A stretch of DNA of 64,000 nt from Saccharopolyspora rectivirgula DSM 43747 (lineage in GTDB: Bacteria; Actinomycetota; Actinomycetes; Mycobacteriales; Pseudonocardiaceae): contig NZ_AYJW01000005.1 in the NCBI RefSeq assembly GCF_000497205.1, positions 35,548-99,547 on the forward strand, given 5' to 3'. Shown here one piece after another: positions 16,940 to 26,364 of this stretch. Within the stretch, counting starts at the first letter, position 1; each line of letters starts with the position of its first letter. A model generated the notes under the pieces. It was given only the letters and a program-made list of their open reading frames with translations. It had not been told where the DNA came from and searched no databases. Both the position numbers and the translations under genes were made by a program.

Positions 16940-16955
16940 TCGAATATTCGTTCGA
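16940..16955 (+). promoter_or_regulatory. LexA (SOS) box of recA
   Basis: TCGAAT-ATTC-GTTCGA matches the TCGAAC-N4-GTTCGA consensus with one mismatch. It lies 142 nt upstream of recA. A -10-like TAGGAT (16957-16962) directly follows. Confidence 0.8.
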
Positions 16956-17011
16956 CTAGGATTGGCTAGTGCGGGATCGGGCTGTCCACGATCTGTAGCC
17001 CCGTGTGTGGA

Positions 17012-17034
17012 TTGTCGGTCCCGGGTCGTAGCGT
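17012..17034 (+). promoter_or_regulatory. PafBC-type (RecA-NDp) damage promoter of recA
   Basis: TTGTCGGTC, exactly 8 nt, then TAGCGT. This fits the mycobacterial LexA-independent damage-promoter motif tTGTCRGTg-N8-TAnnnT recognised with PafBC. The motif ends 63 nt before the recA ATG and is distinct from the LexA-boxed promoter upstream. Confidence 0.72.
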
Positions 17035-17097
17035 CGGAATTGACGAGACGGCGAGCGGCTCAAGACGAAGATCAGATCTGACCGAGGTGGACCCCCG

Positions 17098-18141
<1,044 letters not shown>

Positions 18142-18149
18142 TCCAGCTG

Positions 18150-18740
18150 ATGTCTAACGGTGCAGGCCGGGAAAGCGACCGGACGGGCCGCTTTCCCGGC
18201 GGTTCCCCCGGGCCGGAGGGCGAGCGCGGTGGTGCGCAGTTCTCCGATGCCGAACGACGCGCCCGGGACGTCATCTACCGCCTGCTGGCGGCGCGCGCTC
18301 GCAGTCAGCAGGAGCTTCGGCAGGCGCTGCAGCGCAAGGGGATAGACGAGGAAACCGCCGAGCGGGTGCTGCAGAAGTTCGTCGATGCCGGGTTGGTGGA
18401 CGACGCCGCGTTCGCGCGGGACTGGGTGCGGTCTCGTTCGCGCAGTCGTGGACTGGGGCGCAAAGCGCTGGGCTTCGAGTTGCGCCGCAAGGGCGTCGAC
18501 GAGTCCCTGATCGAAATCGCTTTGTCAGAAGTGGACAGCGATGACGAAGAGGAGCGCGCCCGGGAGCTGGTGCAGCGCAAGCTGCGGACGATGACGATCG
18601 GTGATCCGGTGGTCGTCACGCGCCGGCTCATCGGCATGCTGGCCCGCAAAGGTTATTCGGAAGGTCTCGCGTTCCGCATCGTCCGAGAAGAACTCGAGAG
18701 ATCCGGTGCTGGCACCGAGTTCGACTCGGAGGTTCCGTAG
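18150..18740 (+). CDS. recX: RecX, regulator of RecA
   Basis: A 196-residue RecX. A variable roughly 30-residue start is followed by the helical repeats of the family (ARDVIYRLLAARARSQQEL, ERVLQKFVDAGLVDD, GLGRKALGFELRRKG, RRLIGMLARKGYSEGLAF). RecX blocks RecA filament growth and ATPase activity. It begins 8 nt after the recA stop and is surely co-transcribed, giving coordinated activator and antagonist. The weak spacing for a separate ribosome site suggests low or coupled translation. Confidence 0.94.
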   Translation: MSNGAGRESDRTGRFPGGSPGPEGERGGAQFSDAERRARDVIYRLLAARARSQQELRQALQRKGIDEETAERVLQKFVDAGLVDDAAFARDWVRSRSRSRGLGRKALGFELRRKGVDESLIEIALSEVDSDDEEERARELVQRKLRTMTIGDPVVVTRRLIGMLARKGYSEGLAFRIVREELERSGAGTEFDSEVP

Positions 18741-18774
18741 TCACAAAAGCTACCGGGGGCACGTCCGCAGCCTC

Positions 18775-18780
18775 TAGAGT
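18775..18780 (+). promoter_or_regulatory. -10 hexamer before HAD gene
   Basis: TAGAGT lies 8 nt before the GTG at 18789, with no Shine-Dalgarno for that start. Confidence 0.4.
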
Positions 18781-18788
18781 CGCCGGCT

Positions 18789-19457
18789 GTGGAAGCCACC
18801 GAAGACCCGATGCACATCGTCTGGGATTGGAACGGAACGCTCTTCGACGACAACCACGCCGTGCTCTCCGCGGTCAACGCGGTGTGCGCGGAGTTCGGTC
18901 GAGCGCACATCGACTTGGAGACCTGGCGCTCGATCTACAGCCGCCCCTTGTGGACGTGCTACGAGCGCCTGCTCGGCCAGTCGTTGAGCGAACAGGACTG
19001 GGCCCGGATCGATCAGCGGTACCACGAGGTCTACCGGGAGCTGCTGCACACCTGCGACCTGGCCGACGGGGTGCCGGAAGTGCTGGAGAAGTGGGCTGCT
19101 GACGGTCGGTCCCAATCGCTGCTGTCGCTGTGGTTCCACGACGAACTGGTGCCACTGGTGACGGACTTCGGCATCCACCGCTTGTTCACCCGCGTGGACG
19201 GGTTGCGGGAAAAGGTGGGCGGCGGCTCCAAAGCCGAGCACTTGAAACGGCACCTGCAGGCCCAACAGCTCGACCCCGCCACGGTGGTGTTGGTGGGGGA
19301 CGTGCTGGACGACGCCCACGCGGCTCAGCAGGTCGGAGCCCGCTGCGTGCTGGTCACCACCGGCGTGACCGGTCGGCGAGAACTGGAGAAGACCGGGTTC
19401 CCGGTGGCGGATTCGATCGTCGAAGCGGTCGGGCTCGTTGGTGCCGGCCTGTCCTGA
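18789..19457 (+). CDS. HAD family hydrolase
   Basis: A 222-residue haloacid-dehalogenase-fold phosphatase. Motif I is DWNGTLFDD (nucleophile Asp and general-acid position, around residues 13-21), the conserved basic residue lies in the GGGSKAEHL stretch, and motif IV is [10 protein letters not shown]. Such proteins usually hydrolyse small phosphorylated metabolites; the substrate is unknown. The GTG at 18789 with a TAGAGT 8 nt upstream is my start, and ATG 18810 (MHIVWDW) is a plausible alternative. It follows recX by 48 nt. The stop codon lies in the loop of a terminator hairpin. Confidence 0.83.
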   Translation: MEATEDPMHIVWDWNGTLFDDNHAVLSAVNAVCAEFGRAHIDLETWRSIYSRPLWTCYERLLGQSLSEQDWARIDQRYHEVYRELLHTCDLADGVPEVLEKWAADGRSQSLLSLWFHDELVPLVTDFGIHRLFTRVDGLREKVGGGSKAEHLKRHLQAQQLDPATVVLVGDVLDDAHAAQQVGARCVLVTTGVTGRRELEKTGFPVADSIVEAVGLVGAGLS

Positions 19458-19469
19458 CCGGCACCAACG
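19436..19469. terminator. Bidirectional hairpin terminator
   Basis: A 12-bp perfect stem (CGTTGGTGCCGG / CCGGCACCAACG) with a 10-nt loop that contains the HAD stop codon. It separates the convergent HAD and eda genes. Confidence 0.75.
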
Positions 19470-19474
19470 AAGGT

Positions 19475-20104
19475 TCAGCGCAAGCTGGCGGCTTCCCGGG
19501 CCAGTTCTTCGACCCGGCCCCATTCGCCGGCGGCCAGCAGGTCCTTCGGAGCGAGCCACGAACCCCCGACGCAGCCGACGTTGGGCAGTGCCAGGTAGCT
19601 CGCCGCGTTCTGCGGGTTGATGCCGCCGGTCGGGCAGAACCGCAGCTGCGGGAGTGGGCCGGCGACCGCTTTCAGGAAGCCGACCCCGCCGCTCTGCTCG
19701 GCGGGGAAGAACTTCATCGCCGACAGGCCGCGTTCGGCCAGCCGCATCGCTTCGGAAACGGTGCTGGCTCCGGCCAGGAACGGAACCCCGGCACTGTCCA
19801 AAGCGTCCAGCAGGCGCTCGGTGGAGCCGGGGGTGACCAAGTACTGGGCTCCCGCCGCGACCGCAGGCTTGATCTGCTCCGGCTCCGTGATGGTCCCGGC
19901 TCCCACCACCATCTCCGGAACCGCGCCGGCGATCCGCTCGATGGCGTCCACCGCGGCGGGGGTCCGCAAGGTGACTTCGATGGTCCGGATGCCGCCGCGG
20001 AGCAGAGCCTGCGCCAGCGGAACCGCCTGCGCGGCGTCGTCGAGTGCCACCACCGGGATGACCGGGGCCAGCTGGAGTACTTCAGCGGTGTCCATGGTGC
20101 TCAC
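19475..20104 (-). CDS. eda: KDPG aldolase (Eda)
   Basis: A 209-residue 2-keto-3-deoxy-6-phosphogluconate aldolase, the last step of the Entner-Doudoroff pathway, giving pyruvate and glyceraldehyde-3-phosphate. Family residues are visible: the catalytic Glu in IEVTLRT, GAGTIT, the Schiff-base Lys in AMKFFPAE and the phosphate loop PTGGINPQN. Its GTG start overlaps the edd stop (GTGA), so the genes are translationally coupled in the order edd-eda. Confidence 0.95.
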   Translation of the reverse strand: MSTMDTAEVLQLAPVIPVVALDDAAQAVPLAQALLRGGIRTIEVTLRTPAAVDAIERIAGAVPEMVVGAGTITEPEQIKPAVAAGAQYLVTPGSTERLLDALDSAGVPFLAGASTVSEAMRLAERGLSAMKFFPAEQSGGVGFLKAVAGPLPQLRFCPTGGINPQNAASYLALPNVGCVGGSWLAPKDLLAAGEWGRVEELAREAASLR

Positions 20105-21951
20105 TGGTTCTTTCCCGTCAACGCTGGTTGTTGTGCTTGGGGAGCGGACTGGGCGAAAGGCGAGAGGAGAGCGCTGGCCCCCTGGTCCGCCCGCCCGACC
20201 GCTTGCCGGAAGGTGGCGAAGAGCTCCCTGCCCGCTCCGAACTGGGCGTGCGGGGGAGACACCGGCTCCCGGGCGGTGAGTTCTTCGGCGGGCACCAGCA
20301 CGTCCAAAGTGCCTTCGGCGGCGTCCAGCCGAATGGTGTCGCCGTCCCGCACCCGGGACAGCGGGCCACCGGCGGCGGCTTCGGGGGTGAGCTGGATCGC
20401 CGCCGGGATCTTCCCGGAAGCGCCGGACATGCGTCCGTCGGTCACCAGGGCGATCCGGTGTCCGCGGTCCATCAGGACGCCGAGCGCCGGGGTGAGCCCG
20501 TGCAGCTCCGGCATCCCGTTGGCTTGCGGCCCCTGGTTGCGGATGACCACGACGACGTCGCGGTCCAGCTCACCGGCTTTGAAAGCCGCCGAGAAGCTCG
20601 CCTGGTCTTCGAAGACCCGAGCGGGGGCTTCGACCGTCCAGTGCTGCCGGTCCACCGCCGACACCTTGATGACCGATCGGCCGAGGTTGCCCTCCAGCAC
20701 GCGCAGCCCCCCGTCCGGGGCGTACGGGTTGTCCACATCGCGCAGCACGTCCGGGTCGGCGCTGCTGCGCGGGGCCTCCCGCCACACCAGCTCCCCGTCC
20801 TCCAGGAAGGGCTGCTGGCAGTAGCGGTCCAGGCCGGGACCCGCGACGGTTTGGACGTCCTGGTGCACCAGGCCGGCGTCCAGCAACTGGCGGAGCAGGG
20901 TCTGCACGCCGCCGGCCGCGGCGAAGTGGTTGATGTCGGCCGCCCCGTTGGGGTACACCCGCGCCAGCAACGGCACCGCGCTCGAGAGGTCGGCGAAGTC
21001 GTCCCAGGTCAAGTGGATCCCCGCGGCCGCGGCGATGGCGACCAGGTGCAGGGTGTGGTTCGTGGATCCGCCGGTGGCCAGCAGCGCGACGACGCCGTTG
21101 ACGATGGCGCGCTCGTCCACGATCTCCCCGAGCGGCACCGAGAGGTCCACGACCCGTCGAGCTGCTTCCTCGGTGAGCGCTTTGCGCAGCGGCGTGCCCG
21201 GGGGAACGAAGCTCGATCCGGGGAGCTGCAGCCCCATGACTTCGACCACCAGCTGGTTGGAGTTGGCCGTTCCGTAGAAGGTGCAGGTGCCCGGCGAGTG
21301 GTAGGCGGCCGATTCCGCTTCGAGCAGGTCTTCCCGGGTGGCCTTCCCCTCGGCGAACAGCTGGCGGATGCGGCTCTTCTCGCTGTTCGGCAACCCGGAC
21401 GGCATCGGCCCGGCGGGCACCAGCATGGTGGGGAGCTGCCCGAAGGCCAGGGCGCCGATCAGCAGGCCGGGGACGATCTTGTCGCACACCCCCAGCAGCA
21501 GGGCCCCGTCGAACATCTCGTGGGACAGCGCGATGCCGGTCGCCATCGCGATGACGTCCCGGGAGAACAGGGAGAGCTCCATTCCCGGGCGGCCCTGGGT
21601 GATCCCGTCGCACATGGCCGGGACCCCGCCGGCGAACTGGGCCACCCCACCGGCTTGGCGCACCGCTTCCTTGATCCAAGCCGGGAACTCGACGTACGGC
21701 TGGTGGGCGGAGAGCAGATCGTTGTACGCCGACACGATCGCGATGCCCGGTTTGGCGGCGCCGCGCAGGGCCAGCCGGTCGGGGCCGCTGCAGGCGGCGA
21801 AGCCGTGGGCGAGGTTGCTGCACGGCAGACCGGCCCGAACCGGGCCTTGCGCCGCTGCGGAGCGGATGCGCTCCAGGTAAGCGCTGCGGGACTGCCGGCT
21901 GCGGTCGGCGATGCGTTCGGTGACTTGTTCAACGTCTGGATGAAGCGCCAC
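20101..21951 (-). CDS. edd: 6-phosphogluconate dehydratase (Edd)
   Basis: A 616-residue dehydratase of the IlvD/Edd family, converting 6-phosphogluconate to KDPG. Length and the N-terminal motifs [29 protein letters not shown] and [13 protein letters not shown] (iron-sulfur cysteines) are those of Edd rather than IlvD. The C-terminal [11 protein letters not shown] segment is conserved. GTG 21951 is preceded by GGAGGG at good spacing. With eda it gives a complete Entner-Doudoroff pair; zwf and pgl are not in the window. Confidence 0.95.
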   Translation of the reverse strand: MALHPDVEQVTERIADRSRQSRSAYLERIRSAAAQGPVRAGLPCSNLAHGFAACSGPDRLALRGAAKPGIAIVSAYNDLLSAHQPYVEFPAWIKEAVRQAGGVAQFAGGVPAMCDGITQGRPGMELSLFSRDVIAMATGIALSHEMFDGALLLGVCDKIVPGLLIGALAFGQLPTMLVPAGPMPSGLPNSEKSRIRQLFAEGKATREDLLEAESAAYHSPGTCTFYGTANSNQLVVEVMGLQLPGSSFVPPGTPLRKALTEEAARRVVDLSVPLGEIVDERAIVNGVVALLATGGSTNHTLHLVAIAAAAGIHLTWDDFADLSSAVPLLARVYPNGAADINHFAAAGGVQTLLRQLLDAGLVHQDVQTVAGPGLDRYCQQPFLEDGELVWREAPRSSADPDVLRDVDNPYAPDGGLRVLEGNLGRSVIKVSAVDRQHWTVEAPARVFEDQASFSAAFKAGELDRDVVVVIRNQGPQANGMPELHGLTPALGVLMDRGHRIALVTDGRMSGASGKIPAAIQLTPEAAAGGPLSRVRDGDTIRLDAAEGTLDVLVPAEELTAREPVSPPHAQFGAGRELFATFRQAVGRADQGASALLSPFAQSAPQAQQPALTGKNQ

Positions 21952-22115
21952 GTGTTGCCCTCCATAGCTGCCAGTAGCCCGGCGACGTCGTTGGCGCCTG
22001 TGATCGCGTACACGCTAACGGGTGTGCCCTGGATTTCAAAATCGATTCTGAACTTCGGTGGGCCTCAAGTCGATCTCGATGGGGGATCATGGAAGAAACC
22101 GATCGAGGAGGCGGG

Positions 22116-22739
22116 ATGCGGGTCCAAGCAGTCGCGATCGCGCTCGCGGTCGCCGCGGCGGTCGCCGCGTGCGGGCAGGAGCAACAGGTGGAACAACCGG
22201 AACAGGCCGTTCAGCTCCCGAAGCAGGAACAGGTGAGCTCGGCACTGCCGACCCCCTCGGCCGACACGTCGATCGGGCTGGACACCTCACCCACCATCGA
22301 GCAGATCAAGCGGCGCGGGGAGCTGCGGATCGGGATCAGGGCCGACGACCCCCAGTTCGCGGTGCGCGCGGCGGCCGGCGAGTACACCGGTTTCGACGTC
22401 GAGATCGCGCGTCTCCTGGCCCGCAGCCTGGGACTGGACCCGAACACCCAGGTCTCCTACCGCATGCTGCCGGAGAGCATGCTCACCAGCGCGGTGGCGA
22501 CGGGGAACGTGGACGTGCTGCTGAGCAGCCCGGTCGAATCGGAGCAGCTCGCCGAAACCGGGCCGTACGTCGTCGCCGACGCGCAACGCGGTCAGCGGTT
22601 CTTGATCACCAAGCAGGACGACGCCGTCCTGCACGCCGAGTTGGAGGAGATCCTGCGATCGGCGGTTGCCGACGGCAGCTGGGAGCAGGCGTACGAGCGC
22701 ACGCTCGGCCAGGCCGGAGTGGCCGCCAGCCCCCGGTGA
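22116..22739 (+). CDS. Amino-acid SBP-like lipoprotein lacking lobe 2
   Basis: A 207-residue exported lipoprotein: signal peptide ending VAAC with the lipid cysteine at residue 19, then a Gln-rich linker and a family 3 solute-binding domain. Aligned by eye with the neighbouring GluB, it matches lobe 1 (GELRIGIRADD, GFDVEIARLLA, GNVDVLLSSPVESEQ). It then passes straight from the first hinge (GPYVVAD) to the C-terminal helix region (LEEILRSAVADGSWEQAYERTLG). About 90-100 residues of lobe 2 are missing. It is convergent with gluD. GAGGAGG precedes ATG 22116. It may be a half-domain sensor or decoy, or a decaying paralogue. Confidence 0.75.
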   Translation: MRVQAVAIALAVAAAVAACGQEQQVEQPEQAVQLPKQEQVSSALPTPSADTSIGLDTSPTIEQIKRRGELRIGIRADDPQFAVRAAAGEYTGFDVEIARLLARSLGLDPNTQVSYRMLPESMLTSAVATGNVDVLLSSPVESEQLAETGPYVVADAQRGQRFLITKQDDAVLHAELEEILRSAVADGSWEQAYERTLGQAGVAASPR

Positions 22740-22753
22740 GCTCGTCCCACGCG

Positions 22754-22770
22754 GGGGCAGCGCCTGCCCC
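22754..22770. terminator. Short hairpin terminator
   Basis: GGGGCAG-CGC-CTGCCCC, a 7-bp stem with 3-nt loop between the convergent SBP-like gene and gluD. Confidence 0.55.
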
Positions 22771-22775
22771 AGTGC

Positions 22776-23648
22776 TCAGTCGCCCGCGGCGCCGGCCTGC
22801 TGGAGGTCGCCGGGCTGGGCCACTTCGCCCCGCCGGGCTCGGCTAAGCCGGTTTTCCACGTAGACCGCCAGTTTGCTCAACCCGTAGTTGATCAGGATGA
22901 AGATCACCGCGATCGTGAAGTAGACCTGGATCGGGTTGAACAGGTTCTGCACGATGACCTGGGCCTGCCGGACGAGTTCGAAGTAGGAGATGATGAAGCC
23001 CAGCGAGGTGTCCTTGACGATGACCACCAGCTGGCTGATGAGGGCCGGCAGCATGGAGCGGAACGCCTGGGGCAGCAGGATGGACCCCAGCACCTGGTGG
23101 CGCCGCATCCCGATCGCGTAGGCGGCCTCGCTCTGCCCCTTGGGCACGGCGAGGATCCCGGCTCGCATGATCTCGGCGATGATCACCGAGTTGTAGGCGG
23201 TCAGACCGATGACCAGGTACCACAGCGTGGGCAGGTCGATGCCGAACTCCGGAAGCGCCCGGTAGGCGAAGAAGATCGCGATCACCACGGGCACGCCGCG
23301 CAGCAGCTCCACCACGCCGACGATGGCCCACCGGTACCACGGCGCGCTGACCACCCGGCTGACCGCCAGCAGCGTGCCGATCACCAGGGAGAAGACCATC
23401 GCGAGAGCCGCCGCGACCAGCGTGTTGCCCAGCGCCTGGCCCAACAACCGCCACAGCGAGGAGAAGGTGGGATCGGCCGGGTTGATCAGCGGTCCCCAGC
23501 GGTCGGCCGACAGCTGCCCCCGCTCGGCCAGGCGGACCAGCACCCAGGCCAGCAGACCCAGCAGAGCAACGCTGACCAGCGCACTGGCGATCCGGGAACG
23601 CCGCCTGGCGCGCGGGCCGGGCGCCTCGTACAGGACCGTGTTGGTCAT
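22776..23648 (-). CDS. gluD: GluD, amino-acid ABC importer permease
   Basis: A 290-residue permease of the His/Glu/Gln/Arg/opine family (HisM type). A cytoplasmic basic start is followed by about six membrane spans and the ATPase-contact EAA loop (EAAYAIGMRRHQVLGSILLP). A disordered tail (RRGEVAQPGDLQQ) follows the last helix. ATG 23648 overlaps the gluC stop by 4 nt (ATGA). It pairs with GluC as the membrane heterodimer of a glutamate-type importer. Confidence 0.9.
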   Translation of the reverse strand: MTNTVLYEAPGPRARRRSRIASALVSVALLGLLAWVLVRLAERGQLSADRWGPLINPADPTFSSLWRLLGQALGNTLVAAALAMVFSLVIGTLLAVSRVVSAPWYRWAIVGVVELLRGVPVVIAIFFAYRALPEFGIDLPTLWYLVIGLTAYNSVIIAEIMRAGILAVPKGQSEAAYAIGMRRHQVLGSILLPQAFRSMLPALISQLVVIVKDTSLGFIISYFELVRQAQVIVQNLFNPIQVYFTIAVIFILINYGLSKLAVYVENRLSRARRGEVAQPGDLQQAGAAGD

Positions 23649-24295
23649 CGCACCACCGCCACCTTCCGCTCCACGACGTTGAGCAGCAGGCCGAAGGGAA
23701 TGGTCAGCAGCAGGTAGCCGATGACCACCCCGGTCAGCACCGGAAGCGCGGCCAGCCCCTGGGCCGAGGTCAGCGTGGCCGCCACCGAGTACAGGTCACC
23801 GCCCACCCCGAAAGCACCGGCGATGGCCGAGTTCTTGATCATCGCGATCAGCACGTTGCCCAGTGGTGGGATGACCATGCGCACCGCCTGCGGGAGCACC
23901 ACCAGGGAGAGGGTCTGGCCGAAGGTGAGCCCGATCGACCTGGCGGCTTCCGCTTGGCCCGCTGGCACGGCGTTGATGCCGCTGCGGATCGCCTCGCACA
24001 CGAACGCCGAGGTGTACAGGCCCAGACCGATCGTGCCGAACCAGAAGTACGAGCCGTTCAAACCCACCTCGGGCAGCCCGAAGGCCATGAAGAACAGCAC
24101 CACGGTCAGCGGGCAGTTGCGCAGCACGGTCACCCACGAGGTGCCGACCGCTCGCAGCGGGGGGAGCGGCGACACCCGGAAGGCGGCCATGACGGTGCCC
24201 ACGACCAGGGCGATCACCGCTGCGTAGAAGGAGATCTGCAAGGTGCGCAGCAGCCCGCTGGCGAACAGCGGCAGGTTGTCGATGATGACTTGCAC
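23645..24295 (-). CDS. gluC: GluC, amino-acid ABC importer permease
   Basis: A 216-residue permease of the same family as GluD. It has about five spans, an N-terminal LRTLQISFYAAVIALVVG segment and an EAA loop (EAARSIGLTFGQTLSLVVLP). GTG 24295 starts just after a strong intercistronic hairpin. Gene order gluA-gluB-hairpin-gluC-gluD matches the corynebacterial glutamate uptake operon. Substrate preference (glutamate or another polar amino acid) is inferred from the family only. Confidence 0.9.
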   Translation of the reverse strand: MQVIIDNLPLFASGLLRTLQISFYAAVIALVVGTVMAAFRVSPLPPLRAVGTSWVTVLRNCPLTVVLFFMAFGLPEVGLNGSYFWFGTIGLGLYTSAFVCEAIRSGINAVPAGQAEAARSIGLTFGQTLSLVVLPQAVRMVIPPLGNVLIAMIKNSAIAGAFGVGGDLYSVAATLTSAQGLAALPVLTGVVIGYLLLTIPFGLLLNVVERKVAVVR

Positions 24296-24314
24296 GAATC
24301 ACTCCGGCCATGCG

Positions 24315-24342
24315 GACGGGTGCCGCTTCCGCGGCACCCGTC
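24315..24342 (-). terminator. Intercistronic hairpin between gluB and gluC
   Basis: A perfect 12-bp stem (GACGGGTGCCGC / GCGGCACCCGTC) with a TTCC loop. It sits just after the binding-protein gene inside the operon, where such hairpins commonly protect the upstream mRNA and attenuate the permease genes. Confidence 0.65.
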
Positions 24343-24351
24343 TCCGGGACG

Positions 24352-25254
24352 TCAGACGCAGGGATCCAGCTGGGGGAGCTGAGGGGTCTGCTGGGCGACC
24401 TTGCCCGCGGTCGCCCTCCACGCCTGCTCGTACTTGCCGCTCTGCGCCGCTTCGGTGAGCGTCTGGTTGATGAACTCGCAGAACTGCACGTCGCCCTTCT
24501 TGATGCCGATTCCGTAGGGCTCTTCGGTGAAGGGCTTCTCCACCAGCTTGAACTGGCCGCCGCTCTGCTCGGCCAGGCCGAGCAGGATCACGTTGTCCGT
24601 GGTGACCGCCTGCACTTGGCCGGTGCGCAGCGCGTCCGCGCACTTCGAGTAGACGTCGAACAGCACCAGGTTGGCCGGGTCGACGTACTTCTTGATCTCC
24701 TCGGCGGGGGTGGAGCCGGTGACCGAGCAGACCTTGGCGCCGGTGGGGCGCAGCGACTCCGGGCCGGTGATGGTGTTGTCGTCGGCCTTGACCATCAGGT
24801 CCTGGCCGGCTTCGTAGTACGGACCGGCGAAGCTGATCCGCTGCTTGCGGTTGTCGTTGATGGTGTAGGTGGCGATCACCATGTCGACCTTGTCCTGCTC
24901 GAGGACCTCTTCACGGGTTTGGCTGGGGGTCTCCACCCACTGGATCCGGTCCGGCGGGATGCCCAGCTTGCCGGCGATGATCCTGCCGATCTCGACGTCG
25001 AAGCCCTGCATTTGACCGTCGAGCCCGCGCACCCCGAACAGCGGCTGGTCGTACTTCGTGCCGATCCGGATGGTGCCCCGCTGGTTGAGCTCGGCCATCG
25101 TGGTGCCGGGCTCGAACTGCGCGTCCTGGTCGACTTCGACGTCCACGGACGGCCCGGAGAGCTGGTCCTCGCCGCCGCCCCCGCCGCAGGCGCTCAGCAC
25201 GAGCGCCACCGATGCCGCCAGGGCTGCGACCAGTCGCGTTCTTCTGGCTCGCAT
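24352..25254 (-). CDS. gluB: GluB, amino-acid-binding lipoprotein
   Basis: A 300-residue periplasmic-type binding protein, anchored by a lipidated cysteine at residue 23 (LVLSAC). The two-lobe SBP_bac_3 domain is complete: lobe 1 (GTIRIGTKYDQPLFG, GFDVEIGRIIA), hinge (ISFAGPYYEAGQDLMV), lobe 2 (KVCSVTGSTPAEEI) and return (EEPYGIGIKKGD). Two cysteines in lobe 2 (KVCSV and SKCAD) may form a disulfide. It delivers the amino acid to GluC/GluD. It lies 30 nt downstream of gluA. Confidence 0.93.
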   Translation of the reverse strand: MRARRTRLVAALAASVALVLSACGGGGGEDQLSGPSVDVEVDQDAQFEPGTTMAELNQRGTIRIGTKYDQPLFGVRGLDGQMQGFDVEIGRIIAGKLGIPPDRIQWVETPSQTREEVLEQDKVDMVIATYTINDNRKQRISFAGPYYEAGQDLMVKADDNTITGPESLRPTGAKVCSVTGSTPAEEIKKYVDPANLVLFDVYSKCADALRTGQVQAVTTDNVILLGLAEQSGGQFKLVEKPFTEEPYGIGIKKGDVQFCEFINQTLTEAAQSGKYEQAWRATAGKVAQQTPQLPQLDPCV

Positions 25255-25284
25255 GTGTGGCCCCTCTCTGGGAACTGGTCCCCC

Positions 25285-26040
25285 TCAATGGGTCAGGATC
25301 TTGCTCAGGAAGTCCTTGGCGCGGTCGCTTTCCGGGGAGGTGAAGAATTGCTCCGGGGAAGCGTCCTCGGCGATTTCGCCGTCCGCCATGAACAGCACCC
25401 GGTGGGCTGCCCGTCGGGCGAATCCCATCTCGTGCGTGACGACGAGCATGGTCATGCCCTCGGCGGCCAGGCTGGTCATCACTTCCAGCACTTCGTTGAC
25501 CATTTCCGGGTCCAGCGCCGAAGTCGGCTCGTCGAACATCATGACTTTCGGCTTCATCGCCAGCGCCCGGGCGATGGCTGCTCGCTGCTGTTGACCACCG
25601 GACAGCTGCGCCGGGTACTTCTGCGCTTGGTCGGCGATGCCGACCCGGTCCAGCAGTTCCATCGCCAGCTCGCGGGCGGAGGCCCGGTCCTGCTTGCGCA
25701 CCTTGATCGGGCCGAGCGTGACGTTCTCCAGAATTGTTTTGTGCGCGAACAGGTTGAACTGCTGGAAAACCATGCCGACGTCCGCGCGCAGCTCGGCCAG
25801 CGCACGCCCCTCCGACGGCAGTGGAACTCCGTCTATTTCGATCTGTCCTGAGTCGATCGGCTCCAGCCGGTTCACCGCCCGGCACAGCGTTGATTTGCCC
25901 GACCCGGACGGTCCTAGTACGACCGCGACCTGCCCCCGCGGAATCGTCAAATTGATATTCCGCAACACGTGCAGCTCGCCGAAGTACTTATCCACTCCGG
26001 ACATCCGGATCATCGGCACGTCCGTGGCAGCTGCGGCCAT
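25285..26040 (-). CDS. gluA: GluA, amino-acid ABC importer ATPase
   Basis: A 251-residue ATPase with Walker [11 protein letters not shown]-loop VFQQFNLF, signature LSGGQQQR, Walker B VMMFDEPT and switch His in VTHE. It is 60-70% of the way to a consensus polar amino-acid importer subunit in general appearance. I start it at ATG 26040 (MAAAATDVP), which has GGGAGA upstream. The frame is open to 26151 without conserved sequence. It is first in the operon, so the promoter lies in 26041-26190, which also holds inverted repeats. Confidence 0.92.
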   Translation of the reverse strand: MAAAATDVPMIRMSGVDKYFGELHVLRNINLTIPRGQVAVVLGPSGSGKSTLCRAVNRLEPIDSGQIEIDGVPLPSEGRALAELRADVGMVFQQFNLFAHKTILENVTLGPIKVRKQDRASARELAMELLDRVGIADQAQKYPAQLSGGQQQRAAIARALAMKPKVMMFDEPTSALDPEMVNEVLEVMTSLAAEGMTMLVVTHEMGFARRAAHRVLFMADGEIAEDASPEQFFTSPESDRAKDFLSKILTH

Positions 26041-26116
26041 TCTGCGTTCTCCCGGCAAAAGGAACTGGTTCGATGGTCGAAACTTAAGCTGCGTACCGGG
26101 GATAGTCCAGACGAAT

Positions 26117-26187
26117 TGGCCAATAGGCCAGTTCCCGTCGCCGTTTTGCAAAAATCTGGAGGAGCTGCCCCGCCGAATGGCCTATTC
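26117..26187. promoter_or_regulatory. Inverted repeats upstream of gluA
   Basis: TGGCC-AATA-GGCCA (26117-26130) is an inverted repeat, and the AATAGGCCA core recurs in opposite orientation near 26177-26187 (ATGGCCTATT). The position, 80-145 bp before gluA, suits an operator. No regulator can be named. Confidence 0.35.
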
Positions 26188-26352
26188 CAATGAATCCGAT
26201 GGCGGAATTGCTGCGCGGATCTCCGCGGTTCCGGAGCAACGCGTTCCGCTGGTGCGGTGATGGAGGAAGGCGGCGCAGCGCCGCTCGGCGAGGCTCGCGC
26301 GCTGCTCGTCGAGACGGCTCCGGGCGGGTGAACCCGCGATCTCACCAGGCGT

Positions 26353-26358
26353 TACGGT
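26353..26358 (+). promoter_or_regulatory. -10 hexamer of leaderless miaB
   Basis: TACGGT lies exactly 6 nt before the GTG start of miaB and fixes that start. Confidence 0.6.
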
Positions 26359-26364
26359 GGAGCC

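Noticed and set aside
26070..26082. GGTTCGATGGTCGAA upstream of gluA as a LexA site
   Set aside because: Half-sites are reversed and the spacer is 3 nt, not 4.
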